From: Polyangia bacterium
GTDB taxonomy: Bacteria; Myxococcota_A; Polyangia; Nannocystales; Nannocystaceae
Length of the DNA: 64,000 bases
Assembly (NCBI GenBank): GCA_030429545.1
Contig: JAUIFF010000005.1
Span: 186,001-250,000 of the forward strand
Direction: 5' to 3'
A program made the translations under genes and the position numbers. The stretch's first letter is position 1, and every line of letters starts with the position of its first letter. This document shows, one piece after another, positions 47,377 to 56,661 of the stretch. The notes beneath the pieces were generated by a model, which saw only the letters and a program-made list of their open reading frames with translations, searched no databases and had not been told where the DNA came from.

Positions 47377-47490
47377 ATGAAAGTCCGAGCAAGCGTCAAG
47401 AAAATCTGTGAAAAGTGTAAGATCATCAAACGCGCCGGTGTTGTGCGGGTGATCTGCGAAAACCCCAAACACAAGCAAAGGCAAGGGTAG
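47377..47490 (+). CDS. rpmJ: 50S ribosomal protein L36
   Basis: L36 of 37 residues with the zinc ligands Cys11, Cys14, Cys27 and His32 (CEKC...CENPKH). Typical start [14 protein letters not shown]. It lies between infA and rpsM. Confidence 0.97.
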   Translation: MKVRASVKKICEKCKIIKRAGVVRVICENPKHKQRQG

Positions 47491-47496
47491 GCTCCC

Positions 47497-47868
47497 ATGG
47501 CACGTATCGCTGGGGTCGACTTGCCCCGTAACAAGCGCGTCGAGATTGCGCTCACCTACATCTTTGGCATCGGCCGGACTTCGGCCCGCCAAGTGCTCGA
47601 CAAAGCCGGCATTGGCCTGGCCATCCGCACCGACGATCTCACCGACGATCAGGTGCAGGCCATCCGTACCGTCATCGAAAAAGAGTACAAGGTCGAAGGT
47701 GACCTCCGTCGCGACACTCAGATGAACATCAAGCGGTTGATGGACCTCGGTTGTCACCGCGGTCTGCGTCACCGCCGTGGTCTCCCGGTTCGCGGTCAAC
47801 GCACCCACACCAACGCCCGCACCCGCAAAGGTCCCAAACGGGGCTCGGTTGCCCAAAAGAGGAAGTAG
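47497..47868 (+). CDS. rpsM: 30S ribosomal protein S13
   Basis: S13 of 123 residues, at the head-to-large-subunit bridge. Clear blocks: [24 protein letters not shown] and the tail [22 protein letters not shown]. Six bases after rpmJ. Confidence 0.98.
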   Translation: MARIAGVDLPRNKRVEIALTYIFGIGRTSARQVLDKAGIGLAIRTDDLTDDQVQAIRTVIEKEYKVEGDLRRDTQMNIKRLMDLGCHRGLRHRRGLPVRGQRTHTNARTRKGPKRGSVAQKRK

Positions 47869-47875
47869 GTAGGTC

Positions 47876-48259
47876 ATGGCCAGTTCTCGCGGAAAACGCA
47901 GGGTCAAGAAGAATATCTCGACCGGCATCGCCCACATTCGTTCCACCTTTAACAACACACTCATCACCATCACCGACGTCAACGGCAACACGATCTCGTG
48001 GGCCTCGGCCGGTGTCCGGGGGTTCAAGGGCTCGCGTAAGTCCACCCCGTTCGCCGCCCAGTTGGCCGCCGATGAGGCCTCGCGTCGCGCCCAGGACCAC
48101 GGCATGCAAACCGTGTCCGTGCGTGTGTCGGGCCCCGGTGCCGGCCGCGAGTCGGCACTTCGCGGGTTGCAGTCCTCGGGGCTGCGCATCACCTCGATCA
48201 AGGACGTCACGCCGATTCCCCACAACGGCTGCCGCCCGCCCAAACGGAGGAGGGTCTAA
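47876..48259 (+). CDS. rpsK: 30S ribosomal protein S11
   Basis: S11 of 127 residues, on the platform. Signatures: [39 protein letters not shown] and the tail [16 protein letters not shown]. Standard neighbours rpsM and rpsD. Confidence 0.98.
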   Translation: MASSRGKRRVKKNISTGIAHIRSTFNNTLITITDVNGNTISWASAGVRGFKGSRKSTPFAAQLAADEASRRAQDHGMQTVSVRVSGPGAGRESALRGLQSSGLRITSIKDVTPIPHNGCRPPKRRRV

Positions 48260-48262
48260 ACC

Positions 48263-48892
48263 ATGGCGCGTTATACAGGTCCCGTGTGCCGGCTTTGCCG
48301 GCGTGAACACGCAAAGCTCTTTTTGAAGGGCGATCGTTGCTTCTCCGACAAATGCGGTTACGACCGCCGTCAGTACCCGCCCGGCCAACACGGTCAAGGT
48401 CGCAAAAAGCGTCCTTCGGACTACGGCCAGCAGCTGCGTGAGAAGCAAAAAGTCAAACGCATGTACGGACTGCTCGAAAAGCAGTTCCGCGGCTACTACT
48501 TCAAGGCCGCCCGCATGAAGGGCGTGACCGGCGAAAACCTGCTGACTTTGCTCGAGCGTCGCCTCGACAATGTCGCCCTGCGCAGCGGCTTTTGTGCCAG
48601 CCACCGCGAGGCCCGTCAGCTCGTCCGCCACGGTCACTTCGTCGTCAACGGCAACCGCGTCAACATCCCCAGCTACCAGGTGCGCGAGGGTGATGTCGTC
48701 GAGGTCCGCGAGAAGAGCCGTAAGATCCAAAAAATCTCAGACGCCCTGGCCAACGTCGACCGCTCCCCGCGGCCGTCGTGGATCGACCTCGAGAAGGACA
48801 ACTTCCGAGCCAAGATCACCGCCAACCCCACGCGTTCCGACATTTCCTCGGATATCGACGAGCAGCTGATCGTCGAGCTCTACTCGAAGTAA
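48263..48892 (+). CDS. rpsD: 30S ribosomal protein S4 (zinc-binding type)
   Basis: S4 of 209 residues, the primary 5'-domain binder. The N-terminus retains four cysteines (Cys9, Cys12, Cys26, Cys31), making it the zinc-dependent form, and the S4 RNA-binding domain has [30 protein letters not shown]. Three bases after rpsK. Confidence 0.98.
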   Translation: MARYTGPVCRLCRREHAKLFLKGDRCFSDKCGYDRRQYPPGQHGQGRKKRPSDYGQQLREKQKVKRMYGLLEKQFRGYYFKAARMKGVTGENLLTLLERRLDNVALRSGFCASHREARQLVRHGHFVVNGNRVNIPSYQVREGDVVEVREKSRKIQKISDALANVDRSPRPSWIDLEKDNFRAKITANPTRSDISSDIDEQLIVELYSK

Positions 48893-48905
48893 CCCGGAGG
48901 TACCG

Positions 48906-49916
48906 ATGCAGGATCAACAAACCATCGCCCGCAACTGGCGCGATCTCATCCGACCCAAAAAGCTCGAGGTCGATGCCAACAGTCTCACTGAGACCTACGG
49001 CAAGTTCACCTGTGAGCCGCTCGAGCGGGGCTATGGGATCACCTTGGGCAACAGCCTGCGCCGCGTGCTGCTCAGCTCGCTGCAGGGTTCGGCGATCACA
49101 ACCGTGCGGATCGACGGTGCACTCCACGAGTTCACCACCGTGCCCAACGTCGTCGAGGACGTCACCGACATCATCCTCAACGTCAAAAACCTGCTCATCC
49201 GTATGGACGATGCCACGCCGCGCACACTTGTCATCGACAAGCAGGGCGAGGGTGCTGTCACGGCTGCAGATATCCAGGCGCCCACGGGCGTCACGGTGCT
49301 GCGCCCTGACCAGCACGTGGCAACGCTCAGCAAGGGCGGCCGGCTGCGCATGGAGATGACCTCGGCCATGGGTCGCGGGTACTTCACCGCCGACCAAAAC
49401 AAGACCGAGGGTCAGCCGATCGGCGTCATTCCGATCGACTCCCTGTTTTCGCCGATCCAAAAGGTCAACTACCGGGTCACCAATGCCCGCGTCGGTCACC
49501 GCACCGACTACGACCGCCTCAGCCTTGAGGTGTGGACCGACGGTTCTGTTCGCCCCGAGGACGCCGTGGCCTTTGCCGCCAAGATCCTCAAGGAACAACT
49601 GTCGATTTTCATCAGCCGCGAGGAGCTCGAAGAGCCCGCGCCGCAACAACAAAACGAGTCCGACAAGCTCAACGAGTACCTCTGGCGCTCCGTCGACGAG
49701 CTCGAACTCTCCGTGCGTTCGGCCAACTGCCTACAAAACGCAAACATCCACTACATCGGCGATTTGGTGCAGCGCTCCGAAGCCGAAATGCTCAAAACCA
49801 AAAACTTCGGCCGCAAGTCCCTCAAAGAGATCAAAGAGATTCTCGCCAACATGGGACTGTCGCTCGGCATGAAGATCGAAAACTGGCAGGGCCCGCCGTC
49901 GGCCCGGGAGGATTAG
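48906..49916 (+). CDS. rpoA: RNA polymerase alpha subunit
   Basis: Alpha of 336 residues with an N-terminal dimerisation domain ([28 protein letters not shown]), a linker, and a C-terminal domain that binds UP elements and activators ([44 protein letters not shown]). It follows rpsD in the alpha operon. Confidence 0.99.
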   Translation: MQDQQTIARNWRDLIRPKKLEVDANSLTETYGKFTCEPLERGYGITLGNSLRRVLLSSLQGSAITTVRIDGALHEFTTVPNVVEDVTDIILNVKNLLIRMDDATPRTLVIDKQGEGAVTAADIQAPTGVTVLRPDQHVATLSKGGRLRMEMTSAMGRGYFTADQNKTEGQPIGVIPIDSLFSPIQKVNYRVTNARVGHRTDYDRLSLEVWTDGSVRPEDAVAFAAKILKEQLSIFISREELEEPAPQQQNESDKLNEYLWRSVDELELSVRSANCLQNANIHYIGDLVQRSEAEMLKTKNFGRKSLKEIKEILANMGLSLGMKIENWQGPPSARED

Positions 49917-49922
49917 TTTCCG

Positions 49923-50360
49923 ATGCGACATCGCAAATCAGGCCGCAAGTTCGGCCGCAACTCAGCCCACCGACGGGCCATGTTCCGCAACATGGTGACT
50001 TCCTTGTTGGAGCACGAGCGGATCACCACCACCGAGGCCAAGGCCAAGGAGCTGCGTCGCTTCACCGAGCGCACCATCTCGATCAGCCTGCGTCTAGGTG
50101 ACCTGCTGCAAAAGCCACGTGCCGAGCGCTCCGTGGCCGAGCAGGCCCGTTACGTCCACGCCCTGCGCATGGCCGGCCGTATGGTCCGGTCCAAGGACGT
50201 GCTCAAAAAACTGTTCACCGAGATTGCCCCGCGTATGCAAGGCCGTCCCGGCGGATTCACCCGCATCATCAAGATGGGCCGCCGCCCGGGCGATGCAGCC
50301 CCAATGGCCCTGATCGAGCTGGTCGAGTCCAAGCAAGAGCAAGCCGCAGCCGCCGAGTAG
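49923..50360 (+). CDS. rplQ: 50S ribosomal protein L17
   Basis: L17 of 145 residues. The opening [44 protein letters not shown] is diagnostic; the tail is longer than the minimal form and Glu/Ala-rich. Last gene of the alpha operon, before a terminator. Confidence 0.98.
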   Translation: MRHRKSGRKFGRNSAHRRAMFRNMVTSLLEHERITTTEAKAKELRRFTERTISISLRLGDLLQKPRAERSVAEQARYVHALRMAGRMVRSKDVLKKLFTEIAPRMQGRPGGFTRIIKMGRRPGDAAPMALIELVESKQEQAAAAE

Positions 50361-50383
50361 GTTTTTACTTCGGTGTATAGACA

Positions 50384-50416
50384 ACGGGGTGCACAGTGTG
50401 CGCCCCGTTTGTTTTT
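50384..50416 (+). terminator. Terminator of the alpha operon
   Basis: An 11-base stem, ACGGGGTGCAC (50384-50394) with GTGCGCCCCGT (50398-50408, one G-T pair), AGT loop, followed by TTGTTTTT. It lies 23 bases after the rplQ stop. Confidence 0.9.
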
Positions 50417-50486
50417 AAAGTTTTTGCGTATACATAGTATTCCGGTTTCAGAACAAAGTGTCAGTGTCACATTGCGCGAAAAAATA

Positions 50487-50500
50487 CTTGTTCGTACAAG
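50487..50500. promoter_or_regulatory. Palindrome upstream of the lipoprotein gene, possible operator
   Basis: CTTGTTCGTACAAG has five-base inverted arms (CTTGT/ACAAG) and lies 22 bases before the start codon of the next gene. The inner TGTTCGTACA is also a variant of the window-wide palindrome and recurs exactly at 52661-52670, inside the following gene. A regulator binding here is a guess. Confidence 0.35.
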
Positions 50501-50522
50501 AATGTTGACATAGGATCGCGCG

Positions 50523-51677
50523 ATGGGTACGAGAGCTTTTGCTTGGGGAATGTCCGCCGCCTTCTTGTGGTCGCTCGCCTGCGTCCCGTACCTCAGCGAC
50601 GATCACTGTAGCCTCAACGGCGCCGACTGTGAGGCCGGGCTCATTTGCAGCTGGTGCGACCACGACAACCTCGGTTGCGTGCTGCCAGATATCGCTCTCG
50701 AATGCATTGTCCCTCCCTACGGCGACGGGTCGACAACTGAGCCAACCACTGAAGCAACAACCACCGAATCAACCACCGGCTCGACCAGCGATACGACCGC
50801 GTCGACCGAAATGCCAACCGAGTCGACAACCGGCGAGCCCGAGACCACGAGTGAAAACCCGCTTACGACCGAAGACCCGACAACGGGCCCCGAAACCTGC
50901 GGGGACGGCGAAGTTCAACCCGGTGAAGGTTGCGACGACGGCAACGACGACAACAACGATGCGTGTCTCAACAGCTGCCAGGAGGCCACCTGCGGCGATG
51001 GGGTTGTTTGGCAGGGCAACGAAAGTTGCGACGATGGCAATCAAAATAACGAAGACAACTGCCTCACCACGTGCGAGTGGGCCAGTTGTGGTGATGGGTT
51101 TGTGCAAACCGGCGAGGAGGAGTGCGACGACCAAAACGAAGATGACAACGACGGCTGTTTTCAATGTTGGCGCGACCGTCTGGTTTTCATCACAAGTCAG
51201 GACTTCAAGGGGGACCTAGGGGGCCTCACCGGGGCCGACGAGAAGTGCCAAACGGCAGCCGAGGCAGCCGAGCTAGGTGGCACCTTCCAAGCGTGGTTGA
51301 GCGCGGGCGATGACATGCCACTGACGCGGATGGTCCACTCGGCAGGTATCTACAAGCGGGTTGACGGCGTGGTGCTCGCCCGCGGATGGAACGACCTGAC
51401 CGACGGCCTGATCGACGCGACGATCTCGATCGACGAACACGGTGAGCCGCTGACGACAGGTTCGTGGACCAACACCGAAGCCAGCGGACTGATCGCGGCC
51501 GACCCGGCCGATTGCGACGGCTGGACGAACGACGAGTTTGAGCAAAAAGGCCGCTGGGGGACGGCGCAATCGATCGAGCCCGCGTGGTCGAACTTCATCA
51601 ATGATGTCGTCAACCCCCAAGTTTGTAATGCAAACCGCAGTTTGTACTGCGTGATGCAGGAAGTGGAGAAGCCGTGA
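50523..51677 (+). CDS. Cysteine-rich-repeat lipoprotein with C-terminal lectin-like domain (paralogue A)
   Basis: A 384-residue exported protein. A signal peptide (LWSLAC near residue 20) is followed by a short Cys-rich part, a Thr/Ser/Glu linker (about 75-118), and three myxobacterial cysteine-rich repeats (about 120-215, CGDGEVQPGEGCDDGNDDNNDAC and relatives). A C-terminal domain (about 220-380) has the pattern VFITSQDFKGDLGGLTGADEKCQ and ends WSNFINDVVNPQVCNANRSLYC, resembling the DUF1554-type endostatin/lectin-like fold. It overlaps the next gene, a paralogue, by 4 bases. Likely surface-displayed; ligand unknown. Confidence 0.8.
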   Translation: MGTRAFAWGMSAAFLWSLACVPYLSDDHCSLNGADCEAGLICSWCDHDNLGCVLPDIALECIVPPYGDGSTTEPTTEATTTESTTGSTSDTTASTEMPTESTTGEPETTSENPLTTEDPTTGPETCGDGEVQPGEGCDDGNDDNNDACLNSCQEATCGDGVVWQGNESCDDGNQNNEDNCLTTCEWASCGDGFVQTGEEECDDQNEDDNDGCFQCWRDRLVFITSQDFKGDLGGLTGADEKCQTAAEAAELGGTFQAWLSAGDDMPLTRMVHSAGIYKRVDGVVLARGWNDLTDGLIDATISIDEHGEPLTTGSWTNTEASGLIAADPADCDGWTNDEFEQKGRWGTAQSIEPAWSNFINDVVNPQVCNANRSLYCVMQEVEKP

Positions 51678-52723
51678 AAGACGCATGTGGGTACATCATT
51701 TGTTTGGGTGCACTCGTCGGGTGTCCATCCGCGCCCGAAGTCGGCTCGTCGGATGCGGGTAGTTCAGCCGAGTCGAGTTCGTCCTCTGGTGACTTGTCGA
51801 CAACGGACCCGTCACAAACGACGTTGGATGCCAGCACCGAGCCGGAGCCGGAACCGGAGCCGGAACCCGACATCGGCTGCGGCAACGGAATTGTCGAGCC
51901 CGGTGAAAGTTGCGACGAGGGTCAGAACAACGGCGACGAACGTGACTGTACAAGTACATGTGTTCACGCGATCTGCGGCGATGGTTTGTTGCGCAGTGCA
52001 CCCGACAATCCGGCCGATCTCGAGTTGTGCGATGCGGGGAGCGACAACAACGACAACTTGTACGGCGGCTGTCGAACCGATTGCACCCCAGGGCCCCACT
52101 GTGGCGATGGCCACATCGACGCCGGCTACGAGGAGTGTGAGCCCCAAGTCCCGGGTGATGGCCCCGAGTGCATGCAGGATTGTTTTTTCGTTGGCCGGGC
52201 TGTGTTTGTCAGCAGCGCAGTTTTCGACGGTGATTTTTCGAGTTTTGTCGTTGAGGGCAGTGGGCTCGACGGCGCCGACGAGGCGTGCCGCCAGGTGGCG
52301 AACAACGCCCAGCTCTCGGCGGCGGATTCCTACCGCGCGTGGCTCGGCTCCGTCGAAGGCTCCCCGAATGAACGGATCACAGCCGAGCTTCATGACCTGT
52401 CGGTTCCGGTGCGTTTGGTCGACGGGACGATCGTCGCCATGGACTGGCCTGCGTTCCTCGCAGTACCCCACGAGCATCCGATCAACCTCTCGGAATACGG
52501 GGACCACGTAGATGGATTTGTGTGGACAGGTGCAGCATCTTCGGGGGAAGTCGCAGAGCCTGGGTGCTCCGCGTGGACTTCAAACCAGTTCACCGACTTT
52601 GGGCGACTTGGCAGCACTCAATTCACCGACGAGGGCTGGACCCAGCTCATCAGCGATGCATGTTCGTACAACAATCACCTCTACTGTATTCAGACGGCAC
52701 TTCTGAGCGAGCAGGGGGTTTAA
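51674..52723 (+). CDS. Cysteine-rich-repeat lipoprotein with C-terminal lectin-like domain (paralogue B)
   Basis: A 349-residue relative of the previous gene, starting at a GTG that overlaps its stop. Lipobox VGC (Cys17), a Ser/Thr linker, five Glu-Pro repeats (about 57-66), three cysteine-rich repeats (CGNGIVEPGESCDEGQNN and later copies) and the same C-terminal domain (VFVSSAVFDGDF...GLDGADEACRQVANNAQL). The end is LISDACSYNNHLYCIQ, matching the Cys pattern of paralogue A. The pair probably arose by tandem duplication and diverged. Confidence 0.8.
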   Translation: MKDACGYIICLGALVGCPSAPEVGSSDAGSSAESSSSSGDLSTTDPSQTTLDASTEPEPEPEPEPDIGCGNGIVEPGESCDEGQNNGDERDCTSTCVHAICGDGLLRSAPDNPADLELCDAGSDNNDNLYGGCRTDCTPGPHCGDGHIDAGYEECEPQVPGDGPECMQDCFFVGRAVFVSSAVFDGDFSSFVVEGSGLDGADEACRQVANNAQLSAADSYRAWLGSVEGSPNERITAELHDLSVPVRLVDGTIVAMDWPAFLAVPHEHPINLSEYGDHVDGFVWTGAASSGEVAEPGCSAWTSNQFTDFGRLGSTQFTDEGWTQLISDACSYNNHLYCIQTALLSEQGV

Positions 52724-52814
52724 TCTCGACCTTTGCTCAAGTTTTCCGCGGGCGCCTACCGCTGAAAAATGCCAATAACTTTTCGCCGACATCCCACAGG
52801 CGTAGCCTCTCCGC

Positions 52815-53156
52815 ATGCCAACGCTCGACCCAATCCTGCGTCTGCTCGTCGCCGGAGGTGGTCTCCTCCTCGTTTTATTGCTCGTTCGCCTGCTCGCCCG
52901 CCGCGGCTCGACCCGGCAGTTTGTCCGCGATATCCCGCTAACGGGCCAGCACCGTGTGCATGTGATCGAAGTTGAGGGCAGGCGGATGTTGATCGGTACG
53001 GGGCCCGACGGACCGCCACAGTTGATCTGCGAATTGGCGACGTCCAATCACCCAGACCCTACGCCGAACTTCGGCGACTCTCCCTGGCTGGCTGAGCAAA
53101 GCCGCGAACAGTCGCCGACCTTACCCGACGTCACGGCGCACGGAGCCCAGCTGTGA
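52815..53156 (+). CDS. FliO-like export-apparatus membrane protein
   Basis: A 113-residue protein with one N-terminal membrane helix (about 9-28, LRLLVAGGGLLLVLLLVRLLAR) followed by a small beta-rich domain (VRDIPLTGQHRVHVIEVEGRRMLIGTG), the arrangement of FliO. Conserved spacing of the basic motif and IPL...V.VIEV...LIG supports the family. It overlaps the FliP-like gene by 4 bases (GTGA), as expected for a co-translated export-gate cluster. The tail is Pro/Ser-rich and unconserved. Confidence 0.75.
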   Translation: MPTLDPILRLLVAGGGLLLVLLLVRLLARRGSTRQFVRDIPLTGQHRVHVIEVEGRRMLIGTGPDGPPQLICELATSNHPDPTPNFGDSPWLAEQSREQSPTLPDVTAHGAQL

Positions 53157-53770
53157 CACCTGAGGTCGCGCCCGAGCTCACCGGCATCTGGCTGTGGGTC
53201 GGCATTTTACTGGTGCCGATCGCCGGGGCTGCGTGTACGGCCTTCACCAAGGTCAGCATTGTACTGTCAGCCCTGCGCATTGGTTTGAGTGCCGAAAATC
53301 TACTGCCGTGGAGTGCAGTATTCGCCCTGTCCGTGGTCCTGACCGCAGTGATCATGGCACCCATTGCACTTGCAAGTTATGCCCAGGTCGAAATCGTCGG
53401 CGGGCTTGCGGCGATCGACTATACCAGCGCAAGTGAGTTGTTTGCCCCGCTACGCGAGTTTATGACCAACCAGGCAAATCCCGATGAGGTCGCGTTTTTT
53501 AGCGAGTTGCGAGGGTTGCCGAGCACGGACCCCGTCGTCCTTGTACCTGCATTTTTAATCACCGAGATCACCGAGGCACTCGAGATGGCGGTGTTGCTGC
53601 TCGTGCCGCTGGTCGCAGTCGACCTGCTGCTGGCCCAGGTTTACGCGCTCGCCGGGATTTCGGCGGTGACCATGCAACGCGTTGCCCTGCCCCTAAAAGT
53701 TCTGTTGTTTTTGAGCGTTGGCGGGTGGGACCTGATTATCGGCAGCCTGGTACGGGGGTATGTCGTGTGA
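53153..53770 (+). CDS. FliP/SctR-like type III export gate protein
   Basis: A 205-residue membrane protein with about four hydrophobic segments. Diagnostic family blocks are visible: FTKVSIVLSALR (E. coli FliP FTRIIIVFGLLR), the loop PLREFMTNQANPDEVAFF, the helix LVPAFLITEITEALEMAVLLLVPLVAVDLL, and LPLKVLLFLSVGGWDLIIGSLVRGY at the end. There is no cleavable signal peptide; SctR proteins often lack one whereas FliP usually has it. Gene starts at a GTG overlapping the FliO-like stop. It forms the export pore with the following two genes. Confidence 0.88.
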   Translation: MTPEVAPELTGIWLWVGILLVPIAGAACTAFTKVSIVLSALRIGLSAENLLPWSAVFALSVVLTAVIMAPIALASYAQVEIVGGLAAIDYTSASELFAPLREFMTNQANPDEVAFFSELRGLPSTDPVVLVPAFLITEITEALEMAVLLLVPLVAVDLLLAQVYALAGISAVTMQRVALPLKVLLFLSVGGWDLIIGSLVRGYVV

Positions 53771-53846
53771 TTGTTGTATGTTCAATGGCTAGGGCCCAAA
53801 GCCTCCAGTTCGACACCCACGGTTTGCCAGCCGAGGCGGGTTTGGC

Positions 53847-54128
53847 ATGAGCGTACTCGACCTCGTGCGTGATGACCTGTTTGCCCTGCTGTGGCTGTCC
53901 CTGCCTCTGGTTGGAGCTGCGGTGGGTGCGGCTTTGAGTGTCGGGTGGCTGGCGGCGCGGTTCGGACTGGGGCACGACCCTGTGCCTGTCATGGTCGCTC
54001 GGTGGGCAGCAGTTGGGGCCGTGCTGTGGTTTATGGGCGAGCCGATGGTCGGGCAACTTCAGGAGTGGACACAACTTCGCTGGCAGCAGCTCGAGCATGT
54101 TGGCGGGCCGGTGGCCGCAGATGGATAG
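53847..54128 (+). CDS. FliQ/SctS-like type III export gate protein
   Basis: A 93-residue two-helix membrane protein. The pattern ALLWLSLPLVGAAVGAALSVGWLAARFGLGHDPVPVMVARWAAVGAVLWFMGEPMVGQLQEW follows FliQ (first helix, polar turn near the conserved loop, second helix, short tail). The length is as expected for FliQ. It is 76 bases after the FliP-like gene. Confidence 0.85.
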   Translation: MSVLDLVRDDLFALLWLSLPLVGAAVGAALSVGWLAARFGLGHDPVPVMVARWAAVGAVLWFMGEPMVGQLQEWTQLRWQQLEHVGGPVAADG

Positions 54129-54218
54129 TATTGGGATCCCTGACGTTGTCGGGGGGTTCACCCGGGTAGTTTGGCCGCAGCCGATGGGTGGGGTGGGGCG
54201 CGTGTCGTGGAGTCGTCG

Positions 54219-54929
54219 ATGACCGCGTCGTTTGGGCTGGCCGCGTTGGTGGCGATTCGCCTGTGGGCGTTGTTGCGGCAGCAGGTGTTGTGGCGCGAGG
54301 TTTGTGGCCCCGTGTGGGAGGCGTGTGCGGCTGCGTTTGGGTTGCTGGTGGCGCTCGGTCTCCCGGCTGAATCAAATTTTATTGCTGTTACATGGAGCTG
54401 GCCAGACGTGCTGTGGCTGGCCGGCTGGGAGTTTGTGTTTGGCACGGTGCTCGGGGCGCTTGTCAGTTTACCGGGGCATGCGGTACTCGGTGCCCTACAG
54501 GCCTCGGGGCAGACGTTGGGGATCTCGCCGGCGGCAGCGTTTCGCCTGTGGGGCAGTTGTATGGCTGCCCTGTGTGGGGTGGCGCTCGGGCTGCATCGAC
54601 CGTTGCTGGTCGCGGTGTTGGATTTGCAAGCGATCTGGCCTGTTGGTCAGGCTTCGGCGTGGCTCGATGCTTCGCTGGTCGACAACCTCTACGCCGAGGT
54701 TGTGCTCGCGGGTTCGCATGCGTTGCTTTTGAGCTTGAGTTTGGCGACGCCGGTGTTGTTGTGTGCGGCGGTGTTCGACCTGACGCAGCGGTTGGTGAGT
54801 CGCGGGGCTGGGCCGTGGTTGTGGGCAGGCGAGAGTTTGCGGGTGTGGCTGGTGTGGGCGACTTCGCTGCTTGCGTTGGCGGCCTCGTGGGCGGCCTATC
54901 CGGGTACTTGGGGTCGCGGTTTGGGCTAG
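54219..54929 (+). CDS. FliR/SctT-like type III export gate protein
   Basis: A 236-residue integral membrane protein with about six hydrophobic segments (starts ALVAIRLWALL, ends WVWATSLLALAASWAAY). The region WGSCMAALCGVALGLHRPLLVAVLDLQ corresponds to the conserved FliR helix near the gate. The ATG at 54219 is preferred to an in-frame TTG at 54171. It completes a FliO-P-Q-R series but no FlhB/SctU, FlhA/SctV or ATPase is in the window. Composition is less GC-biased at wobble positions and more Gly/Trp/Leu-rich, in keeping with a membrane protein. Confidence 0.78.
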   Translation: MTASFGLAALVAIRLWALLRQQVLWREVCGPVWEACAAAFGLLVALGLPAESNFIAVTWSWPDVLWLAGWEFVFGTVLGALVSLPGHAVLGALQASGQTLGISPAAAFRLWGSCMAALCGVALGLHRPLLVAVLDLQAIWPVGQASAWLDASLVDNLYAEVVLAGSHALLLSLSLATPVLLCAAVFDLTQRLVSRGAGPWLWAGESLRVWLVWATSLLALAASWAAYPGTWGRGLG

Positions 54930-55205
54930 CGGCCCGTGGATGTCTCGGCGCGACGTCGGTGACCGCCATGGCTTCTTGGGCTCATCTCGTCGCCGCAACA
55001 GTTGCGATTGGCCAACGCCAGTGGCAACCAACTCCACTGCGAGGTGAGGGGCGAGGCGAGGCGCGAGAAACACCCCGGCTAAGTCTTGGGCGCGCACCGG
55101 TGTTGTGGTGTGCGGTCGACTGTTCTCGGCTCGTAAAATCGGCCAGGTTGGGCCGGTGTGGCGGAGATTGCCGCACAGCCCCGGGCTGTGCGATGCTCAC
55201 AACAC

Positions 55206-56609
55206 GTGCCCAAACAGTCCGACTGCAGCCGACTTCTCGCGTGGTGTTTGGCCGCGGCCTGTGGCCTGAGTTGCAACAGCCACGAAATCCCCGAGCCGGC
55301 CCGCGATGAGCTGCACTTGCCCACGGGCATGCTGGTGAGTCCCGATGCCAACTGGCTGTTTGTCGTCTCGAGCGACCTCGATCGCAGCCGTAGCCACAGC
55401 ACGCTTTCGGCGGTGGACCTCCGGGCACTCGACGGGGCGCTGGCCGATGTCGCCGGGCCGGGGGCGGAGCCCAGCGAAGCCCGACCATGTCGCCAGACCA
55501 CGGACGGGGCGAGCTCACCGGTCGAGTGCGACCCCAGGTTTTTACTGGCCGCCGATGCGACCGTGTTGCTGCCCCGGGGCGCGGGCAATATTGCGGTGGA
55601 CTACCCGGCCGGTCCGGGTGGGCCGATGCGGTTTTTGATTCCGTCCACGATCGATGTTGCGGTCTCGTGGATCGATGTATTTGCAGGTAATTCCCTGCGC
55701 ATGGACTGTGGCCAGGATAGCTCGGGGGTGTGCGACGCCGACCACACGCTCGAGCGGTTGGGCAACAACCCCAACGGTTCGCGATTGCCCGCCGACCCGG
55801 CGCGAATTAGTGTAGATACACAGGGGTTTCGGTTTGCCTACGTGCCACACCTGTTTGGCGGCAACATCTCGCTGATCGACCTAGACGGCGCCTACGGGCC
55901 AGAAATCACGGACATCGAGGATGAGTTTTTCCTGCCCGATCCGTTGACCGAGACGGAATACGCCGGTGGATTTGCGGTTGCCCAGTTGCCCTGCGACCCC
56001 GAAAATCCGCCCGATCGCCTGGCTGCCTGCGACAACCCCTACCTGTTTGCGACCCAGCGCCACTGGCCGGCATTTCGCATGTTCACGGTGGCCACCGGCC
56101 TGGGCCTGATTTTGGGGCGCGGCAACGTGGCACTTTTGGGGCCCAACTTTCGCGTGGTCGAAGACCGGCCCTACACCGGCGATGCGGCCCTCGAAGATCC
56201 CGCGGTCGGTGACCGCATGTTGGCTGTACATACAACGCCACCGTCGCTGACCCGGGTCGATGTGTCGGTTGCCGACAACCGGATCGCCAACGAAGTCATC
56301 GAGACCATCGGCCTGTGCAACTACCCCAACATCCTCGAAGTCTATCGACCCGAGGGGGAGCAGCCGCTGGCATTTGTCACCTGCTTTGGCGATAACGAGT
56401 TGGCGGTGGTCGACCTGGGGGCGTTTGCGGTGATCCGCGAGGTGCCGCTTGGAGACGGGCCCAACGATATGGCTGCCGATCTGCAGCGTCGCAAACTCTA
56501 CGTGGCGAATGTCCAGGACAGCACGATTTCGGTGGTCGAGCTCGACCGGACTTCGCCGCGGTTTTTACAGGTGGTGGCCCAGCTGGGGCTTTCGCCTGGA
56601 GCTTCGTAG
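55206..56609 (+). CDS. Probable lipoprotein, propeller-like
   Basis: A predicted exported protein of 467 residues from a GTG at 55206 (an upstream ATG at 55158 is in frame). The N-terminus KQSDCSRLLAWCLAAACGLSC looks like a lipoprotein signal. The body has repeated strand motifs with ...VSPDANWLFVVSSDLDRS, RISVDTQGFRFAYVPH and YVANVQDSTISVVELD, typical of beta-propeller/YVTN-type units. It may report or bind a surface ligand. Three TGYANNTRCA palindromes (55676, 55811, 56225) lie in the gene. Confidence 0.65.
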   Translation: MPKQSDCSRLLAWCLAAACGLSCNSHEIPEPARDELHLPTGMLVSPDANWLFVVSSDLDRSRSHSTLSAVDLRALDGALADVAGPGAEPSEARPCRQTTDGASSPVECDPRFLLAADATVLLPRGAGNIAVDYPAGPGGPMRFLIPSTIDVAVSWIDVFAGNSLRMDCGQDSSGVCDADHTLERLGNNPNGSRLPADPARISVDTQGFRFAYVPHLFGGNISLIDLDGAYGPEITDIEDEFFLPDPLTETEYAGGFAVAQLPCDPENPPDRLAACDNPYLFATQRHWPAFRMFTVATGLGLILGRGNVALLGPNFRVVEDRPYTGDAALEDPAVGDRMLAVHTTPPSLTRVDVSVADNRIANEVIETIGLCNYPNILEVYRPEGEQPLAFVTCFGDNELAVVDLGAFAVIREVPLGDGPNDMAADLQRRKLYVANVQDSTISVVELDRTSPRFLQVVAQLGLSPGAS

Positions 56610-56642
56610 CCGACTGTTGATTCATTGTGTGTACAATAAATC

Positions 56643-56661
56643 GCCCGGAGCGACGGGTTTT
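56643..56661 (+). terminator. Weak terminator after the propeller-like gene
   Basis: A short stem CCCG (56644-56647) with CGGG (56654-56657) is followed by TTTT. It overlaps the end of the convergent barstar-like gene. Stem length is marginal, so the call is weak. Confidence 0.35.

Noticed and set aside
50505..50510. TTGACA as a -35 element for the gene at 50523
   Set aside because: It lies only 12 bases before the start codon, leaving no room for a -10 and transcription start ahead of the gene.
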